This document shows positions 16,301-24,071 of a DNA stretch of 64,000 nucleotides, in pieces. The DNA is from JAPLDA01 sp043783155. Lineage in GTDB: Bacteria > Bacteroidota > Bacteroidia > AKYH767-A > 2013-40CM-41-45. The notes under the pieces are model-generated. The model did no database searches. It saw only the letters and a program-made list of their open reading frames with translations, and had not been told where the DNA came from. The DNA lies in assembly GCA_043783155.1 (NCBI GenBank), contig JAYVZS010000054.1:62001-126000 (forward strand), in the 5' to 3' direction. The position numbers were made by a program, and so were the translations under genes. Each line of letters begins with the position of its first letter. Positions within the stretch are counted from its first letter, which is position 1.

Positions 16301-18339
16301 AAGTTTATTTTTACGATTGAATCGGTAACAATCGGGCTTAACGTTGAATCGCTTTGCGTTGCATTAAACCCGTGTGAAGATTGATCGGACCATTGTGATA
16401 CTTTACCATTCGTATGAATCACTCCGTTATCTGCAGCGAGCCACAATCCTAAATCGGAAATTTGGGAAGGTAAAAAGCATGCTGTACTATCATATACTTT
16501 TATAAATCGTGTAATAGAATCAGAGCATCCTCCTAAAGTGGTTACTTTTAGCTTCACATAATATTCTCCAGGCGAATTAAATGTATGCGAAGTATTTTGA
16601 ATAGAATCTTTTCCGCTGTCGCCAAAATCCCACTGCCATTTTACTGCTGAGTCAAGCAATGTAATACTTTGATCAGTGAATAAAACAGGAGATGAACCGC
16701 AAACCTTCTGCGGAAAAGTGAACTTGGGTTGAGGAAGAAAAGGAACTGTAACGGTTTTAGTAATGACTGCCGAACAGCCCACATTTGTTTGCGCGGTTAA
16801 AGAAACCGGGTATTGCCCCGGGGAAGCATACGTATGAGCGGGATTTTGAAGCGTATCAAAAGAAGTGTCGCCGAAATTCCAGTTCCAGCCAATGATTGAA
16901 TCGGATGATGTGGATGAATCAAAAAACTGAGTTGCATTTCCAAAACAAACTTTCGTTCCTGAAAAATTTACTGTCGGCGCAGTGCCTGCAACAATGAGCG
17001 TGATCGAATCAACGACCTGGCAATTGTTGCTATTTGTAACAGTTACTGAATAAGTTCCTGACGTATTCACGACAATAGAACTTGCCGTTGATGCATCAGA
17101 CCATACATAAGATACGGCCTGGTTCTGTCCTTGCATTAATGCAATCACATTTCCGGAACAGACCGATCGGTCGGCCCCTAAAGTTGCTAAGGCAGGAAAG
17201 GAATCAACGTAGATGGCTACCGTATCAGAAAAATACTGGCAGCCGGTTGATATTTCAGTTACTGTAACGTGATAATTTCCGGCAGTCGTTATGTTCAACA
17301 ATGAATCAGTCGAATTATCATTCCACAGGAAAGAGTAGGTGTATTTATTTAATTGAGTATTCCAGCTAAGGGTATTTCCAAAACAAATAGTATCGAAGGC
17401 AGCAATTTGATTGAACGGGTACGTGACAATAACAGTATCAGAAGAGATAAACCCAAAAAGATCAGTTACTGTTACGGTATAAGTGCCACCCTTACTTACA
17501 GAGATGGAATCAGATGTTGCTCCTGTATTCCATAGATAATTTGTAAACCAACCTTTTTTTGAATGAAGTGTTATTGGACAAAATGTGGATGTTGAAATGT
17601 CGGCTCCGAGATTAACAGGCGGGGCATATTTGTAACGCAGGTACTGTTCTACTTGTTGTCGCTGAGCAGAATTTAACGGACTGTTGTAAATAATTATTTC
17701 AGCGATATCTCCTTTCCAGTACCTCGTGGCATTGGTTCGGTCTCTTCCTATCTGCAAATTATTTTGGATACTGGCAACAGGTAATCTTCCACTGATAATT
17801 TTGTATTTCGATAAAGGAGAAAGATTGAGGGTCTGAATCGTATTGACATAAACGTTACTGCTTCCAAATTCACCGCCGGGATAAAATGAATTGGCTCCGC
17901 CGGTAGCGATAAATAAAATATCCGGATTCACAGGGTCTTGTCCTGTAAGTAATCCGCAATAATCAGGAAAGACGGGAGAGAGAGAATCATTCCAGTTTGC
18001 AACGATAAATACATCAGCAACATCGAGCGCCGAATCAATCATTAAAATATCATTTGAGCCATCAAACCTGATGACCGGTTTGTGATTAATAGATGCAACA
18101 CTGTCGATGCGGAGTGGTTGAGAAGGCGAACCTGCCTGGTAAGCGTTCTTGCCGAAACCCGATAAGTCGTTCCATTGGTTCACTGCACTTCCATTCAGGA
18201 TAAGGTTGCTGTCTTCCGGAGATAGCCACAATGATAATCCGCTGATATCTGAAGGCAAAAAATTCGGTTGTGCGTAGCAGAAATTTATCCCCCCAAAAAA
18301 GGAGATGAGTAAGATTGCATTTCTTTTGAACTTACCCAT
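13345..18339 (-). CDS. giant T9SS surface protein with duplicated LamG-like and seven PKD domains
   Basis: A 1664-aa exported protein. A signal peptide (residues 1-24, ending CYAQ) is followed by a concanavalin/LamG-like domain (about 28-240), Ig-like repeats and two PKD domains (about 455-615). A second, closely similar LamG-like unit (about 625-840) carries the same motifs (LTGQDPVN, ASIQNNLQIGRDR, LRYKYAPPVNLG). After more Ig-like sequence come five further PKD domains (about 1050-1460, each with a W-x-F-G core), a CARDB-like segment, and a T9SS type-A sorting domain from about 1575 (NPYPNPF). It is probably a cell-surface adhesin or carbohydrate-binding protein. Its start overlaps the upstream glycosyltransferase by 8 bp and a terminator follows, so it is the last gene of a glycan operon. 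Confidence 0.85.
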   Translation of the reverse strand: MGKFKRNAILLISFFGGINFCYAQPNFLPSDISGLSLWLSPEDSNLILNGSAVNQWNDLSGFGKNAYQAGSPSQPLRIDSVASINHKPVIRFDGSNDILMIDSALDVADVFIVANWNDSLSPVFPDYCGLLTGQDPVNPDILFIATGGANSFYPGGEFGSSNVYVNTIQTLNLSPLSKYKIISGRLPVASIQNNLQIGRDRTNATRYWKGDIAEIIIYNSPLNSAQRQQVEQYLRYKYAPPVNLGADISTSTFCPITLHSKKGWFTNYLWNTGATSDSISVSKGGTYTVTVTDLFGFISSDTVIVTYPFNQIAAFDTICFGNTLSWNTQLNKYTYSFLWNDNSTDSLLNITTAGNYHVTVTEISTGCQYFSDTVAIYVDSFPALATLGADRSVCSGNVIALMQGQNQAVSYVWSDASTASSIVVNTSGTYSVTVTNSNNCQVVDSITLIVAGTAPTVNFSGTKVCFGNATQFFDSSTSSDSIIGWNWNFGDTSFDTLQNPAHTYASPGQYPVSLTAQTNVGCSAVITKTVTVPFLPQPKFTFPQKVCGSSPVLFTDQSITLLDSAVKWQWDFGDSGKDSIQNTSHTFNSPGEYYVKLKVTTLGGCSDSITRFIKVYDSTACFLPSQISDLGLWLAADNGVIHTNGKVSQWSDQSSHGFNATQSDSTLSPIVTDSIVKINFAKAIRFDGINDILFIDSTVSVGELFIIANWGDSLASVFPEYCGLLTGQDPVNQDILLIATGGSNTFYPSGEFGNNIFVNTIPSVDLSPLYSYKLIDGRASSASIQNNLQIGRDRLQTARQWKGDVAEVIIFDSLLSSSERRQVELYLRYKYAPPVNLGSDIAMITLCDTLVDASPRFTSYRWHIGNNPAVIDTNQTLLITNPGKYWVQVTDVFGFISSDTIQVTYPGNEPAINNSLCLGDTLHWNTNLSTGNYTFLWNDNSTNSNLDITLAGQYFVRITENATGCIFHSDTVRLLVDSFPVIASLGNDSAFLCVGNTIGLTQGASQATTYLWSNSNTTAKIPILTTGNYSLFVQDINGCGKSDSVYATIIGIPPFVNFTATSVCQGFATNFSDSSYDPTPGNSIQSWLWNFGDGTTDTLQNPSHILLPSGNHRVTLTVTSNIGCPNSDSISVTVHPLPSSSFVNTAPCTVSAIQFNNTSVIDSPSVINSYDWNFGNPNAGAINNSSSLLNPTHLYDTTGNFVVRLITTSDFGCKDTAFKVLTVQRGSHADFQYSPTCYLSYMQFTDLSFPSGSDSIYSWNFGDGPGGNPLPNPAHLYGLVGTYTVTLSVQSTTGCLTTVTKSVTVSPIPVAAFVHSPACIGTTYQFLDSSYVSSGTIVAWKWNFAGLDSSTLQNPYFSFPDTGNYSIKLTVTSNIGCSKTLIRNIHVYPLPVASFSFNPQYGSPPLNVTFTNLSLGGSNYEWNFGDGSAISTQNNPQHLYNDTNLYTIQLIAMSQYGCRDTVEKSIYIIKPILDLAITAVSSIVVANHLKIKVDIANLGTRSINDFKIEAQLENGTAIRETYVQTLPNGFAGELTLFSTLDLGSGQAKYYCVRAVEPNGTTDDVPANDFLCKSLTKEFSVINPYPNPFNDLLTLQLILPYKDQISIELIDMNGKSIMLFEGEGKEGLNQVEADLSDLANGTYAVRYLFRETKIMRTIIKMENKK

Positions 18340-19576
18340 TCAAAACCTCCTTGTATAATTTGATATAACGAGCGGCTTGCATAGCAGAAGTAAAGTTAGA
18401 CATAATTTTTTTTCTTGCATTTTCTGAAACCCATTGACGTTGATCGGGATTATTCATCAGCCATTCCATTCCATTGATTAATTCTTCATACGTATTCTCC
18501 TGAGTTAAGTATCCATTTATTTTATGTTCAACGATGTCTGAAATTCCACCCGAATTAAAAGCCACGCATGGAGTTCCGCATGACATGGACTCTAATATTG
18601 TGTTCGGCAAATTCTCGTCTTTGTAAGGAGCGATAAAAACATCGGCAGCATTGTATATAAGAGAAAGGGATACTTCATCATTCAGAATCCCCAGTGCTTT
18701 TATGTTATCCGGTAAATGAGCATTGGAATCGCTTAGCGGAGAACCAAAAAGCAAAAACTCAATATCCATTCCCTTAAATTTAGAAGCCATTTCAGTAAAA
18801 AACGAGGCTCCCTTATAACTTGTGTGCAATCCGTCCGTAGCTCCGAATAGTACAATAAAGGAATTTTCCTTTAGGTTTAGGATTTGACGTGCCCACTTTT
18901 TATCAACAGGTTTAAAAACATTTTGGTCGATACCTGTAGGGATGTGAACAATTTTTTTTTCTTTAAACAGCGAGCTTTCTCCGGCACATGATTGCAGCCA
19001 TTTGCTTGGCGTTACCACAGTCATATCAAGATTTTTCCATGCTTTATATTTTCGTTCCCAGACATAACGTGTAATATCCCGTTCATGTTTACTTTGGAGT
19101 TGCGGGCATTTTCCACACTTCTCTTCATAGCGACGGCATTCGCCAGAAAGGTGACAACCACCGGTAAAGGCCCATTTATCAGATAGTCTCCATACAATCG
19201 GTTTCTTTATCTGCGCAATTTGTTCAGGGATTAAAAAACCATGTCCGATCCAATATAATGATACCAGGTCGGCTTCCCGGATAAATGGAATTTTATCAAG
19301 ATTGATTCTCTTCACCAAATTAAAAGAAAACGGTGAGTGATCTGGCCGGTCATAAAACAGATACGGCATCTTTTCAATATAATGCCACAGGTAGTTTTTT
19401 ATCAGCGCTGTTTTTCCTTTACTTAAAACGGTTGAGTTCTGCGCGCGAAGTGACAGTTCTTTTAATGCCACGAAATGAGAGTCGATTCCTTTTTCAAGCA
19501 AAGCATGGTGGTTACGAAGGGCTGCAATCGCGGCTCCGCCGCTACTCCCGTACGTTGACAAATGGAGAATTTTCAT
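18332..19576 (-). CDS. GT4-family glycosyltransferase (WcaC-like)
   Basis: GT-B glycosyltransferase of 414 aa. The N-terminal loop STYGSSGGAA (7-16) would bind the nucleotide, and the region near residue 300 contains NLPNTILESMSCGTP, equivalent to the EX7E region, although the first acidic residue is shifted relative to the classic motif. A cysteine-rich insert (GGCHLSGECRRYEEKCGKCP) follows WRLSDKWAFT and may bind a metal or form a structural loop; it is the feature that the GT4 at 128 lacks. It sits between the AsnB gene and the giant surface protein, whose start it overlaps by 8 bp. Confidence 0.83.
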   Translation of the reverse strand: MKILHLSTYGSSGGAAIAALRNHHALLEKGIDSHFVALKELSLRAQNSTVLSKGKTALIKNYLWHYIEKMPYLFYDRPDHSPFSFNLVKRINLDKIPFIREADLVSLYWIGHGFLIPEQIAQIKKPIVWRLSDKWAFTGGCHLSGECRRYEEKCGKCPQLQSKHERDITRYVWERKYKAWKNLDMTVVTPSKWLQSCAGESSLFKEKKIVHIPTGIDQNVFKPVDKKWARQILNLKENSFIVLFGATDGLHTSYKGASFFTEMASKFKGMDIEFLLFGSPLSDSNAHLPDNIKALGILNDEVSLSLIYNAADVFIAPYKDENLPNTILESMSCGTPCVAFNSGGISDIVEHKINGYLTQENTYEELINGMEWLMNNPDQRQWVSENARKKIMSNFTSAMQAARYIKLYKEVLNG

Positions 19577-19584
19577 TTCAATTC

Positions 19585-21399
19585 TTAGTTGCGATTAATA
19601 AACTTATCATGCCACATCTGAAACATCAGCAAGGTCCAAAGTGGCCATGCTTCCTGTTGTTTGGAATTCAGAAAAGGTTCCACAATACTTTCGACGATAG
19701 AAGGATTAAAAATACCCTGTTCGATCATATATTTTTTATCAAAGTAATAATTTATCCGGGGTCTTAAACTCGTTTTCATCCACCTATTGATCGGAAGTGT
19801 AAATCCTTTTTTAGGAGCCGTAATTAATTCAGGAGGTAATAGATTGCCAATTGCACCGATAAATAAATACTTCAGACTATCAGGGCGGCTTCTTATTTCG
19901 GAAGGAATACTCAGAACATAATCGGCGAATTGTGAATCTAAAAACGGTGTACGCGCTTCTACAGAATGCGCCATCGAAAAGCGATCTGTCATCAGAAGAA
20001 ATTCTTCAGGAAGTTGAATAGATAAATCCACTTTAGCCACGGCATTCCTTTTATCTTTTGATGCACCGTCCCACAGGTTTTGTACAAACGATGCTGAAGT
20101 CTTCAGACCGGCGGTAACAGTCGGGTTAAAAATATTTTTAATCTTAAACCCATCGGTAAAGTAAGGATAGTGTAGCGCGCCGTTTTTCCATTTGAACCAA
20201 TCTTGCAGCGATCCTCCTTCTTTTATGTATTTTCTTATGACATACAAATGATCCCTGTAGTTGTTATAGAATTTCCATTTTCCATAGTTACCAAATAGCT
20301 CATCGCCGCCTGTACCGGTGAACACGACTTTTACGCTTTTAGACATTTCTTTATACACAAACCACGAAGGCAGCCCGCCGGCATAAGGTTCGTCAAGATG
20401 CCAGATCATTGTATCGATTTCATCGAGCAGGTTGTCTTCACTGATAATAATTTCGTGATGATCGGTGTTCCACAGGTTCGCCACAGTTCTTGCCAATGCC
20501 CGTTCATCCATATCGTCAGCATCGTTGAATCCGAGCGTAAAAGTTTTTATCTTCTTTGGATTGCTTTGACACATGGCTCCGACAATAGCAGAGGAATCAA
20601 TTCCTCCCGAAAGAGAACATGCTGTTTCAACGTCACTTAACGTCCATCGGTTCACGGCTTCAATAAATTCGTGTCGAATTTTTTCTTCACATTCTGCAAT
20701 GTTGAATGTCTCATCGTGTTTACTAAAGTTCGGCGTCCAATACAAATTAGTTGTGAAGGTTCTGTTTGCGAGAGAATAAGAAAAATAATTAGCCGGCGGC
20801 AGTTTATTCGCGTCTTTGAAAATGGTACCGGGACAAGGTATTGCCTGGAAAGAAAAAAAGTGATACAGCGATTGGTAATTAATGTCTTTGCCAAGCCACG
20901 GACAAATCATCAGTGATTTAAGTTCAGAGGCAAAAGCAAATTTACCGTTTGACAAACTATAGTAGAGTGGTTTTATTCCAAACCGGTCGCGCGCACCAAA
21001 AATCTTCTTTTCTTTTTTATCATAGATCACGAACGCAAACATTCCGTTTAGCATTCCGGCCATTTTTTCTTTGTAATGATTATACAGATGAATCAGCACC
21101 TCCGTATCAGAATGATCCGTCTTGAATACATAGCCAATACTTTCTAATAGGTTTCTTAATTCAGGCGCATTGAATATTTCTCCGTTAAAAACAATCCAGG
21201 TGTCTTTCTCATTGTTAGACATCGGCTGGTGTCCACCTTGAATATCCAGGATGCTTAAACGCCTCATCGCGAAGTTTACCTGGTCCGCATCATCCGAAAA
21301 ATATCCTGAATCATCGGGACCACGGTAGGTTTGAGTATTATTCATCCGGGTGAGTAAATCCAGATCATTTAATCCGCAAAATCCAACGATGCCACACAT
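19585..21399 (-). CDS. asnB: AsnB-type glutamine-dependent amidotransferase (copy 1)
   Basis: Class II glutamine amidotransferase fused to an ATP-dependent amide synthetase (604 aa, normal length). Cys2 after the initiator Met is the glutaminase nucleophile, RGPDDSG occurs near 26-32, and the synthetase PP-loop SGGIDSS lies near residue 262. Free asparagine synthesis is possible, but the gene is embedded in a glycan operon between a methyltransferase (1 bp away) and a GT4 (8 bp away). In such settings homologues amidate a uronic acid or a sugar-linked carboxylate. It is distinct from the copies at 24064 and 57948. Confidence 0.88.
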   Translation of the reverse strand: MCGIVGFCGLNDLDLLTRMNNTQTYRGPDDSGYFSDDADQVNFAMRRLSILDIQGGHQPMSNNEKDTWIVFNGEIFNAPELRNLLESIGYVFKTDHSDTEVLIHLYNHYKEKMAGMLNGMFAFVIYDKKEKKIFGARDRFGIKPLYYSLSNGKFAFASELKSLMICPWLGKDINYQSLYHFFSFQAIPCPGTIFKDANKLPPANYFSYSLANRTFTTNLYWTPNFSKHDETFNIAECEEKIRHEFIEAVNRWTLSDVETACSLSGGIDSSAIVGAMCQSNPKKIKTFTLGFNDADDMDERALARTVANLWNTDHHEIIISEDNLLDEIDTMIWHLDEPYAGGLPSWFVYKEMSKSVKVVFTGTGGDELFGNYGKWKFYNNYRDHLYVIRKYIKEGGSLQDWFKWKNGALHYPYFTDGFKIKNIFNPTVTAGLKTSASFVQNLWDGASKDKRNAVAKVDLSIQLPEEFLLMTDRFSMAHSVEARTPFLDSQFADYVLSIPSEIRSRPDSLKYLFIGAIGNLLPPELITAPKKGFTLPINRWMKTSLRPRINYYFDKKYMIEQGIFNPSIVESIVEPFLNSKQQEAWPLWTLLMFQMWHDKFINRN

Positions 21400-21400
21400 A

Positions 21401-22393
21401 TTATTTTTTTACAACATTAGCCACCACACCTGTGCCCCCATAAAATACTTCAACAGATTCGTTGTGGTCTGAATCAATCATTTGATTAATTTCCTCCATC
21501 GTTTTTGGCAGATCATATTTTGCCGATAAGGCATCGAAGGTATCAAGTATCGCCCATTGTTTTCTTTGTTTGTATGACAAGCCGATTCCGGTATAATTCC
21601 AGCAAGGAATTAACAGGCAAGCAAGTATTTTATCGCCGACGAAAGGTATTTTCCTGATCAGTGTATCAACGGGCAACCAAAACGGAATATAAAATTTTAT
21701 GATTTTCATAAGCCGGGCAGAAGACATTTTAGTAGTGACCTTCCTCCAAAAATATTTCGGCTGAATCCAGGGAGAGAGTTTAGTTGTTTTAAAGTAAAAG
21801 TCAATTGAAATTTTTCCTCCGGGTTTGAGTTTATTAAATAAAGTAGTGTAGGCAAGGTCGGGATCAGGAACATGCTGCAGAACTCCATAACAAAAAATGT
21901 TGTCAAAATATTGGTCGGGAAATGGAATGTCATAGATGTCGCCCTGAAAAATGAAAACATTTTCTTTCTCATTGTTGTTTGCGTAGTTGGCATCTACCGC
22001 CGACGATAAATCAAAACTAACAATATGCGCTCCTGTTTTTGATAAAATTTCTGTAAAACGTCCGGCGCCACATCCGGCTTCTAACACAATTTTAGTCGCT
22101 AATTCAGAACGATTCCATTTTGTGTTTTCCCAAAATCTGTTTTCAGTAATTGGCAGCCCCGAGTAACTGTCAAGTTGTTCTTTTCGGAATTCATTCCACT
22201 GTAGCCCGAAGCTATCCGCATAACTGACGGAACTATTTACAAAGCGGGCGATGCCCTTGTGAATATTAAATTTCCGGTGATCAGCATCAACTGAAATTAA
22301 CTCTCCTTCTGATATTTCTTCCTGTTGATTGGTATCTGCGGTATCTAAATTAAATCGCGGCTTCAAAAAAAAATCATACTGTTCGTGTTTCAT
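21401..22393 (-). CDS. class I SAM-dependent methyltransferase
   Basis: A 330-aa methyltransferase. The N-terminal 60-80 residues resemble a small Trm112-like or accessory domain (DFFLKPRFNLDT), followed by the SAM domain with motif I EAGCGAGRF near residue 117, then FQGDIYDIPFPDQYFD and a LKPGGKI post motif. The C-terminal part (about 230-330) has hydrophobic patches but no clear membrane helix. It lies 1 bp upstream of asnB copy 1 and probably methylates the same glycan. Confidence 0.8.
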   Translation of the reverse strand: MKHEQYDFFLKPRFNLDTADTNQQEEISEGELISVDADHRKFNIHKGIARFVNSSVSYADSFGLQWNEFRKEQLDSYSGLPITENRFWENTKWNRSELATKIVLEAGCGAGRFTEILSKTGAHIVSFDLSSAVDANYANNNEKENVFIFQGDIYDIPFPDQYFDNIFCYGVLQHVPDPDLAYTTLFNKLKPGGKISIDFYFKTTKLSPWIQPKYFWRKVTTKMSSARLMKIIKFYIPFWLPVDTLIRKIPFVGDKILACLLIPCWNYTGIGLSYKQRKQWAILDTFDALSAKYDLPKTMEEINQMIDSDHNESVEVFYGGTGVVANVVKK

Positions 22394-22433
22394 CTGAATT
22401 ATTTCTCAACTACTTAATGATGTTTGATATTCT

Positions 22434-23141
22434 TTAAGCACCGCATACCGCAACAAGGTGCGGATAAACGGGAGTATGAATCTTGTTTTTTAAAGAAGAA
22501 AGAATTTTTCTGATGAAATTTTTCCTGCTCGATCCGGAGAAGTTTAACGTGTACACAGTGTTCACATGCAATCCTTTTCCGTCAAGGAATACTGTAAGTG
22601 TTTCCGAATTCCAGCTTCTGATGTGTTGCCAGCGATGAAATGTATGCTCGCAGCAGGGGCAAAAAACAATTGAGTCGGATAATTTTTCATTGTTCGGAGT
22701 GGTGAAAATGACAATGCCGTTCGGCTTCAGCAGGTGTTTGATGTTTTTCAGCAACTGGTCAAGATGATGATCTGTTAGGTGTTCAATTACTTCAACAACA
22801 CATAGAACGTCAAATTTCTTTTTCGTTCTGATGAGGTCATCTAACAACGAAGCTCCTTTGAAATTTTTATTCGCTGCATATTTTTTATTGACCGATTCAA
22901 CGGAGTTCTCGGAAACATCGGTGCCATAAATATCCACGTCGTATTTTAATAAATGTGTTATTAAAAAACCTGTTCCACAGCCATAGTCAAGTACTTCACT
23001 ACCGGCTTTGAAATATTTTGAAAATTCACTCACAATAGTTCCGCCGTACTGATACGTAAAATAATACTCAGGAAAGTTCGAATAATAATTCCAGAAATTT
23101 TTTGTCAGGTCGTCCGTCCATTCGAGTGGCTGATTCATCAA
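22434..23141 (-). CDS. class I SAM-dependent methyltransferase (Methyltransf_23)
   Basis: A 235-aa methyltransferase with motif I VLDYGCGTGF near 55-64, DIYGTDVSENSV as the acidic loop, CVVEVIEHL, and LKPNGIVIFTTPN as the post motif. A CPCCEHTFHRW segment near residue 163 holds three Cys and two His and could bind zinc. It is similar to UbiG/PglMT-type O-methyltransferases. It lies 12 bp after the GT2-like gene; together with the GT2-like paralogue it mirrors the pair at 1382-2921. Confidence 0.8.
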   Translation of the reverse strand: MMNQPLEWTDDLTKNFWNYYSNFPEYYFTYQYGGTIVSEFSKYFKAGSEVLDYGCGTGFLITHLLKYDVDIYGTDVSENSVESVNKKYAANKNFKGASLLDDLIRTKKKFDVLCVVEVIEHLTDHHLDQLLKNIKHLLKPNGIVIFTTPNNEKLSDSIVFCPCCEHTFHRWQHIRSWNSETLTVFLDGKGLHVNTVYTLNFSGSSRKNFIRKILSSLKNKIHTPVYPHLVAVCGA

Positions 23142-23153
23142 TATAAAACTTTT

Positions 23154-24071
23154 TTAGAATAATAATTTCAATTTCTCCTTCACTTTCACCCAGATGGGCG
23201 GGTTGTTAAGTGAAGTATATATTTTCTTTGCGGCTTCCCGTGCATTTTCCGACTCTATTAATTCGATGGGTTCTACCGCGATGTTATTGGCAATTTTTTG
23301 ATTGTTATAAATGTCTGACCACCATTCTTCTTTACAGTGTTCTCCAAATTCATCGTGCCCGATATTACGGACCAATGTTGTAGCGGGATGAAGGCAAAGT
23401 CCTTTCAGTAAAAATATACTGGTGTGCCATCTTGCCGCCCATGAATTGTTTTTGCGAGAAATAGTATCCAGTAAAATACTGTCAAAACCATTCGTAAAAT
23501 CCAATGTGTATTCTTTCATTCGCCCGCTTGCCTCTAATTGTTCCCATAATTCTTTCGCGTCCGGATTAAAATGTTCCCATGCACGAGTCCATGTTCCCCA
23601 TCCCCAGCAGGAGGTAGCGTTATAAAAAAAAGTTTTCGGTAATTTTTCTTTCACGGGTAACATATATCCCGATACGTGCATTACTTTTTTTTCATTCTCA
23701 TAGAGCGACAACGCCTTATTCATATATACTAAAAAACCGGGAGACGTTACCAAATCATCTTCCAGCACAATTATTTTTCCGGCAGTAGTGATCGTTTCAG
23801 TAATCCCTTTGATGATTGATTCTGCCAGCCCGTAGTTTTTTTTACGCAGAACAATCTCGACTTTCGAACACCATGATTTTTCGCGGATTAATTTTCTTAC
23901 TTCTTCGATTCTTTGACGTTGTAATTCAGTTGCATTTTCTGACGGACCGTCAGCATAGATAATTAACCTGCTTTTGTCAGCTAAGATGTTTTTTGACAAT
24001 GCCTCCAGTGTTTGTCTTGTGTGCAGGGGACGATTGTAAACAAAAAGTACGATTGGAACCGGTTCAGACAT
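23154..24071 (-). CDS. GT2-like glycosyltransferase, paralogue of 1382-2287
   Basis: A 305-aa GT-A fold glycosyltransferase. IVLFVYNRP is at 7-15, ADGPSE near 40 and LEDD at 103-106, all at the same residue numbers as in the paralogue at 1382-2287; the aromatic stretch WGWGTWTRAW also corresponds. The last residues (KVKEKLKLLF) are basic and amphipathic. It overlaps the 3' end of asnB copy 2 by 8 bp. Two diverged copies in one locus suggest that two related linkages are made. The donor sugar is unknown. Confidence 0.8.
   Translation of the reverse strand: MSEPVPIVLFVYNRPLHTRQTLEALSKNILADKSRLIIYADGPSENATELQRQRIEEVRKLIREKSWCSKVEIVLRKKNYGLAESIIKGITETITTAGKIIVLEDDLVTSPGFLVYMNKALSLYENEKKVMHVSGYMLPVKEKLPKTFFYNATSCWGWGTWTRAWEHFNPDAKELWEQLEASGRMKEYTLDFTNGFDSILLDTISRKNNSWAARWHTSIFLLKGLCLHPATTLVRNIGHDEFGEHCKEEWWSDIYNNQKIANNIAVEPIELIESENAREAAKKIYTSLNNPPIWVKVKEKLKLLF

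Noticed and set aside
19585..21399. Plain asparagine biosynthesis role for AsnB copy 1
   Set aside because: Not excluded, but the 1- and 8-bp spacing to glycan genes and the presence of two more copies make a glycan amidation role more likely.
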